Below are positions 1 to 8,309 of a DNA stretch of 64,000 nt, piece by piece. This DNA is from Promethearchaeota archaeon (lineage in GTDB: Archaea; Asgardarchaeota; Lokiarchaeia; Sigyniarchaeales; Promethearchaeaceae): the NCBI GenBank assembly GCA_016933055.1, contig JAFGBS010000014.1, positions 124,001 through 188,000 on the forward strand, read 5' to 3'. The translations under genes were made by a program, and so were the position numbers. Numbering within the stretch: the first letter of the stretch is position 1; the number at the start of each line of letters is the position of its first letter. Under the pieces are notes generated by a model, which was not told the DNA's origin, did not search any database, and saw only the letters and a list, made by a program, of their open reading frames with translations.

Positions 1-45
1 TGGGAAGGTAAGCGTTCTAAAACAAAAGCCGAATGCGAAGCATGA
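1..45 (+). CDS. possible 3' end of a gene entering from the left edge
   Basis: Frame 1 stays open from the edge to a TGA at 43-45 and reads a short Lys/Glu-rich tail (WEGKRSKTKAECEA). The composition looks like a protein C-terminus, but 14 residues cannot identify a family and could occur by chance. A 6-bp inverted repeat (CCCATT at 134-139, AATGGG at 159-164) lies downstream, between this tail and the next gene on the opposite strand. Confidence 0.25.
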   Translation, partial: WEGKRSKTKAECEA

Positions 46-213
46 GGCAGTATGAATCTATATCAGTACCAAATTGATAGAAGTTCGTAATATATCCCAT
101 CTGTTCACCTAAGGTAAAATTTTTGGGTATCATCCCATTGAATTTAATAAAATAAAATAATGGGAATGCGAGAACTGATCGAAAAATCGGATTTCAATAA
201 TAATGGATTAATC

Positions 214-549
214 TCAGTTCTGAGCAAATTTTTCGAGTTTCTCAGACCGATCTACAATTCGATATCTTTTAAAATCTCGTATAATCGTGTCACCGACCTT
301 GATATCGGTTGGAACATTAACAAAAGTTTCTTCTTCTAGATCATTCTCTATCAAAGATATGGGTCCATTATGTGGGCTGAATATGTTTCCCTTGGGAAAG
401 TTCTTAGCTATTTTTAATTCTTTTATTAAAAAGTCTCTTACAGCAACTCGTATCAATTCACTCCTGCTAGGGTACAACCCAGAATCGCCAACTAGGTTTT
501 TTATTGTGTTAATGTATTGAATTGGCAAATTTACCGTTATTATTTTCAT
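214..549 (-). CDS. ribbon-helix-helix (CopG/CdrS-like) transcriptional regulator
   Basis: The 111-residue product begins with a beta-strand (MKIITVNLPIQYI) followed by two helices with the pattern YPSRSELIRVAVRDFL. This is the ribbon-helix-helix DNA-binding fold of CopG, NikR and archaeal CdrS-type regulators; such proteins dimerise and insert the paired strand into the major groove. The C-terminal half (about 55 residues) is not a recognisable ligand domain. The start was put at the ATG at 547-549 because the RHH strand starts exactly there; the frame stays open to 606 but the extra 19 residues precede the fold. The gene is monocistronic and faces a long AT-rich spacer. Target genes are unknown. 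Confidence 0.75.
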   Translation of the reverse strand: MKIITVNLPIQYINTIKNLVGDSGLYPSRSELIRVAVRDFLIKELKIAKNFPKGNIFSPHNGPISLIENDLEEETFVNVPTDIKVGDTIIRDFKRYRIVDRSEKLEKFAQN

Positions 550-1122
550 TCTATAAGCCCTTTTTGTATTTTGTATATCTTTTTGTTGTTTATATACAGT
601 ATACATCGAAATCTTTTAAAACTTCCTCTCAATCCGCTCTAATCATCATATAAGAAGCCCACTGCCCGTGAAATACTTCTAATTTTTAGCATTATTTGCC
701 CTTGAAAAAGGAAATTTTATTGCAATGATTCGATAAAATAATGTTATTCTTTTCTAAATATAAATATTATGTTGGCAAATCTGGTTCAAAAACCTTAAAT
801 GTGCTTATATTTTTCAAGATACTTTATTAAAGACTTGCAAATTTTTATTATAAACCCATTTAGTTATCGTTTACCCTTTACATATTTTTCTCAGAGGGGT
901 TAGATGTTATATATAAATGCAGATGAACAATGATCAGTATATATAAGCCTTATTGATCCAATCTGATATTTTTTTCCATTTTTTTTAATAATTTACACTT
1001 TCCATATCCTTTTTCCATTTTACTCTTGCGAAATGTCACCCAATACAATTCCTTTTATTCTGCCCCAAAAAATTTAGGAACTCGACACTATACTTACCTA
1101 TCTTTGAGGTTTGTGATTCGGA
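550..1122. other. AT-rich spacer with TATA-like stretches, no gene seen
   Basis: About 570 bases between the divergent RHH regulator and the zinc-ribbon protein. It has no convincing open frame or RNA fold. Two TATA-like stretches (around 910-921 and 939-947) and several T-runs (around 968-987) are the only notable features; either TATA-like stretch could belong to an archaeal promoter. Confidence 0.4.
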
Positions 1123-2532
1123 TTGAATGAGAAAGTAGAAAAGATGTTTGAGAAATTATTGAGCGCACTCGAATTCGATAGTACTAAATTTTTTAGCTCT
1201 GAACTAAGTACTGAACAAGAGAAAATCAAAAAGCAGGTCGATGAAATTCTGGGAGATAATATTGAATCGGAAATAAAAATTTTAGGAGGAAAACTCGATG
1301 TGGAGGAATTCAATAAATTAGAAATACAGATCCAAAATCACCTCCAAAATCCCATCTTCAAACCCTATGAGGGTGATCTCACTAAATTGACTGAAAAATG
1401 GCTTCTTCATAAGAAAAATGAATTTATTCATCATCTATTTCTTGTATGGAAGGTAAAAGATTTTCCATTTTCCTCAGTGACCTTTTTCACAGTACCACAA
1501 ATTGATTGGCAAGAGGGAAAAGCGGATCGTATGAAATTAAACACCGATAAAATCGCTTTTTGTGGGGAGATTGAAGCTTTAGCGAACCGAACTGTATTAT
1601 ATGCGAAAATTTCCAAAGCAGATCCCTTATTCGCACCTCATATCGGAAATTTGGATCTGGCATCCTACAAACCCGATGCTGCAGATCAGACCCCAAAGTC
1701 GCACAATTTACGATTTGTAAAGGAAATTTTATCTTCACTTGAAAGAAAATCTACACAAAACCAAGTTACACGCTATGATTCTCAATATGAACGCCACGGA
1801 GAACCTATTTGCGATTATTTCATGCAGAATGATAATTTGAAGAGATCTATGAATAAATTAACCTCCGCTTTAGACTCTAAGCGACAAACTTCGAATGCTG
1901 CAATCTGCGGAATCTTGCTTCCATTACTCAACACTTCTATGGTACTAATTAGCGATGAAAGTTCTGGACTGACAGCGAATAAATTAGAGACAGCCTTTGA
2001 AGCATTACTTAAATTTGCTGCAACAACCTATCAATTCCCTAATGTGAAAAAGGGTCCAGAATTATCACAAGCGATAAATACTGGATCATTAACACCCCAA
2101 ACTTCTGTAGCTTCAACTGGTCCTCAGCTTCAAGTGTGGACAGAAGAAGAACTTGTAGCGGAAGCCACGAAACGAGCTTCAGCAGAACCTGATTTATCAG
2201 TATGGACGGAGGAAGAACTTATCGAAGAATCTAAGAACCGTACTGGAGTAAATTTACCCACTTGGACAGAAGAAGAATTGGAAGAAGAGCGAAAGCGGAA
2301 GATGGGAACGGGAATGAATGTTCCTGATTGGATCCCTGATGAGAGTCTTGTGCAATGTCCAAAATGCCATTACACATGCAAACCAGAATGGGGTTCGTGT
2401 CCAATGTGTGATACACCTTTGCCATCTGTCAACACAACTGAAGCAGAATCTGAACTAGAGTCAAATGATGAAGATCTAGAAGAAGAAAAAGAAGATGTTG
2501 AAGAAGACAGTAATGAAGACAACGAAGAATAA
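1123..2532 (+). CDS. zinc-ribbon protein with three WTEEEL repeats and acidic tail
   Basis: Unrecognised 469-residue protein. Residues 1-320 are a helical and mixed globular region with no family match by eye. Residues about 335-400 hold three tandem repeats of roughly 20-25 residues, each starting with [VT]WTEEEL and followed by charged residues. A zinc ribbon follows (CPKC at about 410, then CPMC some 17 residues on), and the last 35 residues are almost all Glu, Asp, Asn and Ser. The open frame starts at TTG 1123; an ATG at 1144 is an alternative. The short Trp/acidic repeats and acidic tail suggest a scaffold or protein-binding adaptor, which is inference only. No operon partner on this strand. 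Confidence 0.7.
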   Translation: MNEKVEKMFEKLLSALEFDSTKFFSSELSTEQEKIKKQVDEILGDNIESEIKILGGKLDVEEFNKLEIQIQNHLQNPIFKPYEGDLTKLTEKWLLHKKNEFIHHLFLVWKVKDFPFSSVTFFTVPQIDWQEGKADRMKLNTDKIAFCGEIEALANRTVLYAKISKADPLFAPHIGNLDLASYKPDAADQTPKSHNLRFVKEILSSLERKSTQNQVTRYDSQYERHGEPICDYFMQNDNLKRSMNKLTSALDSKRQTSNAAICGILLPLLNTSMVLISDESSGLTANKLETAFEALLKFAATTYQFPNVKKGPELSQAINTGSLTPQTSVASTGPQLQVWTEEELVAEATKRASAEPDLSVWTEEELIEESKNRTGVNLPTWTEEELEEERKRKMGTGMNVPDWIPDESLVQCPKCHYTCKPEWGSCPMCDTPLPSVNTTEAESELESNDEDLEEEKEDVEEDSNEDNEE

Positions 2533-2547
2533 ATCGCGTTATTGTCT

Positions 2548-4086
2548 CTATTTTTTTTGAGAATCTTCTGAAATCTCTACGTGATCGATGGTAACGGTCC
2601 CTTTTTTATCCATCATTCCCTCAGTTTCCTTGTAATACTCATATGATCGTTTCGATACCTTTTTCATGAACGCATCTATTGCTTGGTGTTTTTCGGGAGC
2701 TAATGGGGGAACTCTCTGTATTTCTAGAATTGAATTTACTTTCTCTCTGGCGCGTTGCACGATATCCTTAGATCCTTTTTTTCTCCAGGAAGTTCGCCGA
2801 TTTCTGTCTGCTAAAGCTGGCAAAAAATGAGCAGTACGCATCTGTGTTAAGGTATGCTTATCATCTAAGAAATTTGCTCCTTTCTTTTCACTTCTTACCA
2901 CTCTTTGGATAGCTTCGAGTCCAATGGTATTCTCATTAACTTCTATACCCTCCATTGTGTGTTTAATCATACTCACAAGCTCGTCATCAATTACCAGAAG
3001 CTCCAGTGCTTCAGCTAATGTAGCTTCATAGGAACCCGCACACGTAATATAATTACATCCTGCTTGAGCCGCTAGCATTAATGTTTGATACCGTTCAAAT
3101 CCATTTTGCATATCTAATAGTTTGGAATCGGTAACTGCACCAGGACCACGAGATGGAATATTATAATATCGCCCCAGCTGTGCAATTCCGGCTGTGATTA
3201 ACCCGGTTTCCACCGAACCCATGGCAGAATTCCCCGTTCGCATATCCGTTATATGAGAAACAGTACCGTAAAGTACTGGTGCTCTTGGATTATAGATCTG
3301 AGCCAGAACAGCCCCAGCAAGGATTTCAGCATTGGTTTGGGCAAGTAATCCAGCTAGCGTTATAGGTGCAGTAGATCCTGCTAAAGCTTCTGGTGCTAAG
3401 ATTGTAGGTTGTTTATATTTCGCAAACACTTCAAAACCATTTGTCATCAATTGAGAGAATGAGAGAGGACTGGTAATTGAAAAGAATCCTATTAAACGAG
3501 GGTGAGTAATAAGTTCATTTTTTCCACCCACGATAATTGAGAGTAAATCCATCATATCTTGACTTGGAAGTCTTCCAAAACAGCCTAACCCATAGGGTTT
3601 AGTAGAATTCTGTGCCCAAGCCTTAATTACGTGACAATGTAATTCAAGATAAGGGACATCATGGGGCCAGACATCGACATGCGAACAAATGATGTTTTTT
3701 AATGAATCTACTATCCGAATCTGGTTAATGGTATCGGTAAGAACAGTTTTTCGGACACCCCGCTGATGTTCAGGATCATAAATTCTAACAGGGGTGCCAA
3801 TAGTAGCATATTGAGTAGAGTGAGTGTTCACTTCTGCCGTGAAATCACCATCCCTACCATGGAGAACAAAGGAATCTGGTATTAATTTGAGCTTCTCTTT
3901 CACGAGATCATTAGGAAATTTTACATAAGGTGAGTCGTCAGCTACGATAGCCCCATTTTCATTCAGAGATATCCTTAAGCCGGGATCTTCCACATTAATA
4001 CCAATCTCTTCAAGAATTTGCATAGATGCATTGTGAATCTCTTTTATTTCATCCGAAGAAAATATCTCCAATTTAGGTAATTTCAT
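2548..4086 (-). CDS. MttB-superfamily corrinoid-dependent methyltransferase, non-pyrrolysine
   Basis: The 512-residue product matches the trimethylamine methyltransferase (MttB, COG5598) family in length and layout: an N-terminal helix (EIKEIHNASMQILEEIGI), a TIM-barrel core and a C-terminal segment with WRKKGSKDIVQRA. Classical MttB carries pyrrolysine at an in-frame TAG; this frame is complete without one, so it belongs with Pyl-less members such as glycine betaine methyltransferase MtgB. It would demethylate a quaternary amine or other methylated substrate onto the corrinoid protein encoded 14 bases upstream in the same operon. The substrate cannot be read from sequence. It is clearly paralogous to the protein at 4852-6387. 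Confidence 0.88.
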   Translation of the reverse strand: MKLPKLEIFSSDEIKEIHNASMQILEEIGINVEDPGLRISLNENGAIVADDSPYVKFPNDLVKEKLKLIPDSFVLHGRDGDFTAEVNTHSTQYATIGTPVRIYDPEHQRGVRKTVLTDTINQIRIVDSLKNIICSHVDVWPHDVPYLELHCHVIKAWAQNSTKPYGLGCFGRLPSQDMMDLLSIIVGGKNELITHPRLIGFFSITSPLSFSQLMTNGFEVFAKYKQPTILAPEALAGSTAPITLAGLLAQTNAEILAGAVLAQIYNPRAPVLYGTVSHITDMRTGNSAMGSVETGLITAGIAQLGRYYNIPSRGPGAVTDSKLLDMQNGFERYQTLMLAAQAGCNYITCAGSYEATLAEALELLVIDDELVSMIKHTMEGIEVNENTIGLEAIQRVVRSEKKGANFLDDKHTLTQMRTAHFLPALADRNRRTSWRKKGSKDIVQRAREKVNSILEIQRVPPLAPEKHQAIDAFMKKVSKRSYEYYKETEGMMDKKGTVTIDHVEISEDSQKK

Positions 4087-4100
4087 CTAGAGTTCCTCTT

Positions 4101-4742
4101 TTATGAAACCAAACCAAGACAGAGTTTTACTGCTCCAATAGCATCATCTGCCCATCCATCTGCCCCGATATTCTTAGCCCAATCTTCGGATGTAGGTGCA
4201 CCACCTACTACAACTTTAAATTTGTCGCGCTTTCCTTCTCTCTTCAATAGTTCAATGAATTTTCTCTGAATATCCATAGAAATAGAGAGAAGTGCTGACA
4301 TTCCGATGATTGTGGCTCCAAATTCTTCTGCTTTTTCCAAAAACATTTCCGGGGCGACATCTACACCTAAATTATGCACTTCAAAACCATTCGCAAAGAG
4401 AAAAGAACCAACCAAGTCCTTCCCAATCGAGTGAATATCGCCTTCTACAGTACCTAAAACGACAACACCTTTAGTTTCTTTTTTTACTCCCGATTCCCGG
4501 ATAATCGGATCAAGTAATTCATCGATAGTAACCTTAACTGTATTGGCAGCAGCAATTAGTTCCGGTAAAAAAATCTCTTCTTTTTCGAATCGATCCCCTA
4601 CCTGTTTCATTACATCTCCAATCATCCTCAAAAGTTCTACTGCGGTAGCTTGTTTATTATCTAATGAAGTTTTACAGATTGATTTCACCTTATTTTCATC
4701 AAAATCTAAAACAGCGGTTTGAAGTTGTTCTTTTAAAGACAT
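4101..4742 (-). CDS. corrinoid (cobalamin-binding) methyl-carrier protein, MttC/MtbC type
   Basis: The 213-residue protein has the two-domain structure of methyl-accepting corrinoid proteins: an N-terminal four-helix cap (about 1-90) and a Rossmann-like B12 domain. The B12 signature DxHxxG is present as D102-x-H104-x-x-G107; H104 would be the lower cobalt ligand. The supporting motifs GMSALLS (from about 147) and GG at 180-181 are also present. It carries the methyl group between an MttB-type methyltransferase and a downstream acceptor enzyme. It is the first gene of the leftward operon with the MttB-like gene at 2548-4086 and lies head-to-head with the second MttB-like gene, so it probably serves both. 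No reductive activase (RamA-like) or second-step methyltransferase lies in the window. Confidence 0.92.
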   Translation of the reverse strand: MSLKEQLQTAVLDFDENKVKSICKTSLDNKQATAVELLRMIGDVMKQVGDRFEKEEIFLPELIAAANTVKVTIDELLDPIIRESGVKKETKGVVVLGTVEGDIHSIGKDLVGSFLFANGFEVHNLGVDVAPEMFLEKAEEFGATIIGMSALLSISMDIQRKFIELLKREGKRDKFKVVVGGAPTSEDWAKNIGADGWADDAIGAVKLCLGLVS

Positions 4743-4851
4743 AAGGATAGGATCAATGTGGATGTAAAAAAAGCTTGTCTAGAGTTCCGATTTTAGAAGT
4801 TGAATAAAAATATTAGTTACGAAGCTGAACTAAGAACCAAGGTGCACTATA
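4743..4851. promoter_or_regulatory. divergent promoter region of the corrinoid methyltransferase block
   Basis: This 109-base spacer separates the leftward corrinoid-protein operon from the rightward MttB2-PLP enzyme operon. An A/T-rich TATA-like stretch lies at about 4803-4815, and AAGGTG at about 4838-4843 is a plausible ribosome binding site that supports the TTG start at 4852. A shared control region would let both halves respond to the same substrate; no operator repeat was recognised. Confidence 0.45.
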
Positions 4852-6387
4852 TTGAAACTGCAAAAATTGGAAGCATTATCCCATGCTGAAGTGGAAACAA
4901 TCCATGAATCTACTCTTCGTTTGTTAGAAGATGTTGGCGTTATGGTTCACTCTCAAGAAGCGAGAGATTTATTGAAACAAAATGGATGCATTATTGATGA
5001 AAGTCCCTCAAATTTCTTCCATTACGTGAAATATCCACGACATGTAGTGGAAAAGTATCTAAAATTAGTGCCAGATAAATTTACTTTACATGGTGTGGAT
5101 GGATCTTATAATTTCACGGTAGATACTGAAACAACTCATTATGCAACTGTAGGCACTCCAGTTAAGATATTTGCTCCAGAAAAAAAAAAGAGTGTCCGGA
5201 CATCTGTTCTGGCAGACACGATTAACCAAATCCGAGTTGTAGATTCATTAAAAAACATTAAATGTTCTCATAGTGACGTTTGGGCTAATGATGTGGAATA
5301 TCTCCAGTTGCATTGTCATGTAATTAAAGCTTGGGCTAAAAACAGTCGTAAACCCTTTGGATTAGGGGCTCTGGGCCGTACTGCATCGCAAGATATGATG
5401 AATTTGCTTAGCATTTTGGTGGGTGGTGGTGAAGAACTTAAGAAAAGACCGCGTTTAATTGGTTTTTATAATCCTACTAGTCCCTTACTTCATCCTACCA
5501 TCATGCTTAATGGATTAGTGGTATTTGCGAAATATAAACAGCCCCTTATAATAGCTCCTGCCGCAAGTGCAGGTTCTACTGCTCCAGTAACTCTTGCAGG
5601 ATTGATCGTGCAAACCAATATGGAAGCTCTATCTGCAATTGTTCTTACTCAAATGGTGAATTCTGGAGCCCCAGTGCTTTATTCTACTATGTCCGCTCCA
5701 ATGGATCCTCTAACAAGCAACGTATCTTGGGGGAGTATCGAAACGGGATTAATTACTTCTGCATTTGCTCAACTTGGTCGATATTACCGAATCCCCAGTC
5801 GGGGACCTGGTTGTGTTACTGAATCAAAGATTTTCGATATCCAGAACGGGTATGAACGCTTTATGACTCTTTTTTGTGCGGCAACAAGTGGAATCAATTA
5901 TATAACGTGTGCAGGAACGTATGAGAGTTCTTTAACAGAAGCATTAGAATTGTGGATAATCGATGACGACCTTATGAGTATTGTCTCTAGAGCAAAAGAG
6001 GGAATTATGGTTGATGATAACACACTTGCTACTGATGTAATACGAGAAATATCCCAAAAGGAAAAGAAACATTATTTGGGGCATAAACATTCCGTACGAA
6101 ACATTCGTAACGAATTATATGTTTCAAAATTAGCGGATCGTAATCGTCGCACCATTTGGAAAAAAAATGGATCCAAAGACATTGTACAACGAGCAAAAGA
6201 AATTGTGGAACATATTTTAGAAACTCAAAAAGGACTCGGAATGGATCCTGCTATCGAAAAACGATTTGATGAGTACTGGGATACTTATGTTAAGCCTCGG
6301 ACCATGGATGATTTCAGAAAATTAGAAGGTATGGAAAACGCTACTGAATCAGGAGTATCCTACGGACAAGATATAACTGGAGGATAA
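4852..6387 (+). CDS. second MttB-superfamily methyltransferase, non-pyrrolysine
   Basis: This 511-residue protein is collinear with the MttB-like protein at 2548-4086 and shares long stretches with it, for example the ATVGTPV, ADTINQIR and ITCAGTYE regions and the C-terminal KDIVQRA element. It is an MttB-family TIM-barrel methyltransferase without an in-frame amber codon, so it is not a pyrrolysine enzyme. The start is TTG at 4852, chosen because its product matches the ATG-started paralogue (MKLxKLE) and a Shine-Dalgarno-like AAGGTG lies 8 bases upstream. The gene is followed after 4 bases by the PLP enzyme. Two diverged paralogues around one corrinoid protein suggest two substrates, or one heteromeric enzyme. 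Confidence 0.87.
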   Translation: MKLQKLEALSHAEVETIHESTLRLLEDVGVMVHSQEARDLLKQNGCIIDESPSNFFHYVKYPRHVVEKYLKLVPDKFTLHGVDGSYNFTVDTETTHYATVGTPVKIFAPEKKKSVRTSVLADTINQIRVVDSLKNIKCSHSDVWANDVEYLQLHCHVIKAWAKNSRKPFGLGALGRTASQDMMNLLSILVGGGEELKKRPRLIGFYNPTSPLLHPTIMLNGLVVFAKYKQPLIIAPAASAGSTAPVTLAGLIVQTNMEALSAIVLTQMVNSGAPVLYSTMSAPMDPLTSNVSWGSIETGLITSAFAQLGRYYRIPSRGPGCVTESKIFDIQNGYERFMTLFCAATSGINYITCAGTYESSLTEALELWIIDDDLMSIVSRAKEGIMVDDNTLATDVIREISQKEKKHYLGHKHSVRNIRNELYVSKLADRNRRTIWKKNGSKDIVQRAKEIVEHILETQKGLGMDPAIEKRFDEYWDTYVKPRTMDDFRKLEGMENATESGVSYGQDITGG

Positions 6388-6391
6388 GTTA

Positions 6392-7681
6392 ATGAGTGAA
6401 AATTTAGACAATAAAGAAGAACGAGATGTAAAACAAGATGAACGTAATCGAAAAAAATGGGATAAATGGCGATTTGAAACTCAACTGATGCGTGCTGGAG
6501 AAGAACCATATCCAGAAACCTCTCATTCATTGCGAGTGCCTATTTATGCAACAAAATCCTACACATTTTCGAAATTAGATGATCTAATGCAAGATCGGTA
6601 TTATTATTCGCGAACTGAAAATCCAACTCGATTTGCACTGGATCAAAAACTAGCTACCTTACATGGAGGTGAGGCATGTCTGAGTGTCGCTTCTGGTATG
6701 GCAGCTATACATCAGTGCTGCAGTTCTGTACTCCAGCAACATCTGGAACGCGTTAAACCAAATAAAGCCAGAAAATTATTACCTCAATCACATCCTGACG
6801 ATATACCCAACATTATAATCCATAATAACCAGTACACGGGAACACATCGTTTGTTTACCAGTCTTTACCCTCAGATGGGAATTGAATGCAGACGGGTGAA
6901 TATGGAAGATCTATCTGAAGTGAAAAATACTATAGATGAGAACACTAAACTGATTTTTATAGAAACTCCGGTGAATCCAAATGTACATGTCTTGGACATC
7001 CAAGCCTTATCCGATGTTATCCATGAAGTGGGGGGAGTGAGTATTATAGACAATACTTGGGCATCACCTTCTATTACCAAGCCATTGGAGTTTGGAGCAG
7101 ATATTGTTGTAGAAAGCCTAACAAAATATATCAACGGACATGGTGATGTGGTTGCTGGAGCAATAATTGGAGGGAAGAATAGGATTCGGGATATTAGATA
7201 TTATTGGAATGAGACTCAAGGAGCAGTACTTAGCCCATTTGACTCATACTTAGTATTACGGGGAATTAAAACCTTAGATTTACGTATGAGAAAACATTCC
7301 CAAAATGCAATGAAAGTAGCAAAAGCCTTAGAGAAGCACGAAAACGTAATGAATGTGACCTATCCTGGACTGGAAACTCATCCACAATATAACATCGTAA
7401 AAAAGCAAATGAAACTCAACGGAGGGATGGTAGGAATTGAACTACCATCAGAAGAAGCCAGTCTAAAGTTCATCGATAATTTGGAACTCATAAAAATAGG
7501 AGTGAGTTTGGGAGATACTACGAGTTTAATTGAATACACTGCATTTATGACAGGAATTGATCTTTCACCGTGGGAACGAAAATCCATGCAGATTTCTAAA
7601 TCACAATTCCGATTATCGGTAGGTTTGGAAGATGCACGTGATTTAATTCAAGATCTGAAAAATGCTTTAGATGCTATATGA
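6392..7681 (+). CDS. Cys/Met-metabolism PLP enzyme, methionine gamma-lyase/cystathionine gamma-synthase family
   Basis: The 429-residue protein carries the fold-type I PLP signature of the trans-sulfuration family. The phosphate/substrate motif YSRTENPTR is at 72-80, Asp220 (IIDNTWASP) would pair with the pyridine nitrogen, and Lys245 in ESLTKYINGH is the Schiff-base lysine. Members include methionine gamma-lyase, cystathionine gamma-synthase/lyase and O-acetylhomoserine sulfhydrylase; motifs alone do not separate them. Compared with typical 390-400-residue members it has a charged N-terminal extension of about 25 residues and an insertion near 113-140. A good GGAGGA ribosome site precedes the ATG, and it is translationally coupled to MttB2, which links thiol or methionine chemistry to methyl transfer (inference). 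Confidence 0.88.
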   Translation: MSENLDNKEERDVKQDERNRKKWDKWRFETQLMRAGEEPYPETSHSLRVPIYATKSYTFSKLDDLMQDRYYYSRTENPTRFALDQKLATLHGGEACLSVASGMAAIHQCCSSVLQQHLERVKPNKARKLLPQSHPDDIPNIIIHNNQYTGTHRLFTSLYPQMGIECRRVNMEDLSEVKNTIDENTKLIFIETPVNPNVHVLDIQALSDVIHEVGGVSIIDNTWASPSITKPLEFGADIVVESLTKYINGHGDVVAGAIIGGKNRIRDIRYYWNETQGAVLSPFDSYLVLRGIKTLDLRMRKHSQNAMKVAKALEKHENVMNVTYPGLETHPQYNIVKKQMKLNGGMVGIELPSEEASLKFIDNLELIKIGVSLGDTTSLIEYTAFMTGIDLSPWERKSMQISKSQFRLSVGLEDARDLIQDLKNALDAI

Positions 7682-7706
7682 TCTCTCAAATCTCGAATAA
7701 ATTGTG

Positions 7707-8267
7707 CTATTTTTCTTTTTTGGAAAAACCTTGCAATCCAATCAGTGTTTTTTTCTCAGTTTTATAATACATACCATTCATATATAAAATAAAATCGATT
7801 TTGTCACTTTGGATACTCTGATTTGTGATATATAACTCATCTAGGTGATTTGCTACAATCTCTCCAAAAAATACGGTATGAGACCCTAAGGATTGAAATC
7901 CCACGGTTTTGCATTCCATATTACAAGGGAATTCTGCGATTAAAGGAGTGTTCACAACTATCCCCTTCTCTTTAGTCAATCCCAATAGTTCCCACTTATT
8001 GTGATTTCTTCCACTTATAGTTCCACATGCATCCATAATTTTGGTCTGTTCTACAGTTGGTATATTGAGTACAAATTCCGGGTAAGTTTCAAGAAGGGTG
8101 TGTGAATATCTTGCCGGATGAACTCCGATCGCGATTACTGGGGGATTCATACACACCTTTCCCACATAAGCAAGAGTAATTATATTTGCATTACCCCAGT
8201 TCCCAACAGTAACACATGCGATTGGCATGGAAAATAAGGTTTGATTTATACTAACTTCCTTTTTCAT
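7707..8267 (-). CDS. flavin reductase-like FMN-binding protein
   Basis: The 186-residue product (from ATG 8265-8267) matches the flavin-reductase/flavoredoxin family. It begins with a strand and the PIACVTVG segment, continues with NIITLAYVGKVCMNPPVIAIGV and a YSHTLLE helix, and has FVLNIPT as the next conserved strand. These proteins form FMN-binding split-barrel dimers that either supply reduced flavin to a partner or act as small electron carriers. The frame extends 11 residues upstream, but the conserved fold starts shortly after the chosen Met. It is followed on the same strand by no close partner, and the GPH transporter gene lies 42 bases upstream, so co-transcription is likely. The redox partner is unknown. 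Confidence 0.8.
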   Translation of the reverse strand: MKKEVSINQTLFSMPIACVTVGNWGNANIITLAYVGKVCMNPPVIAIGVHPARYSHTLLETYPEFVLNIPTVEQTKIMDACGTISGRNHNKWELLGLTKEKGIVVNTPLIAEFPCNMECKTVGFQSLGSHTVFFGEIVANHLDELYITNQSIQSDKIDFILYMNGMYYKTEKKTLIGLQGFSKKEK

Positions 8268-8309
8268 ATAATAAAATGAGAAAGAATATGAAAAAAACAT
8301 AACTCACAT

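Noticed and set aside
134..164. 6-bp inverted repeat CCCATT/AATGGG near the left edge
   Set aside because: Short stem with a 19-base AT loop in AT-rich DNA; chance is likely and no U-run follows.
287..520. Open frames antisense to real genes, for example here opposite the RHH regulator
   Set aside because: They are antisense shadows with random composition and no motif; the same holds for those opposite the large helical, transporter and polymerase genes.
2548..6387. Pyrrolysine-containing trimethylamine methyltransferases
   Set aside because: Both MttB-like frames run full length with no internal TAG, so pyrrolysine is not needed. They are Pyl-less homologues.
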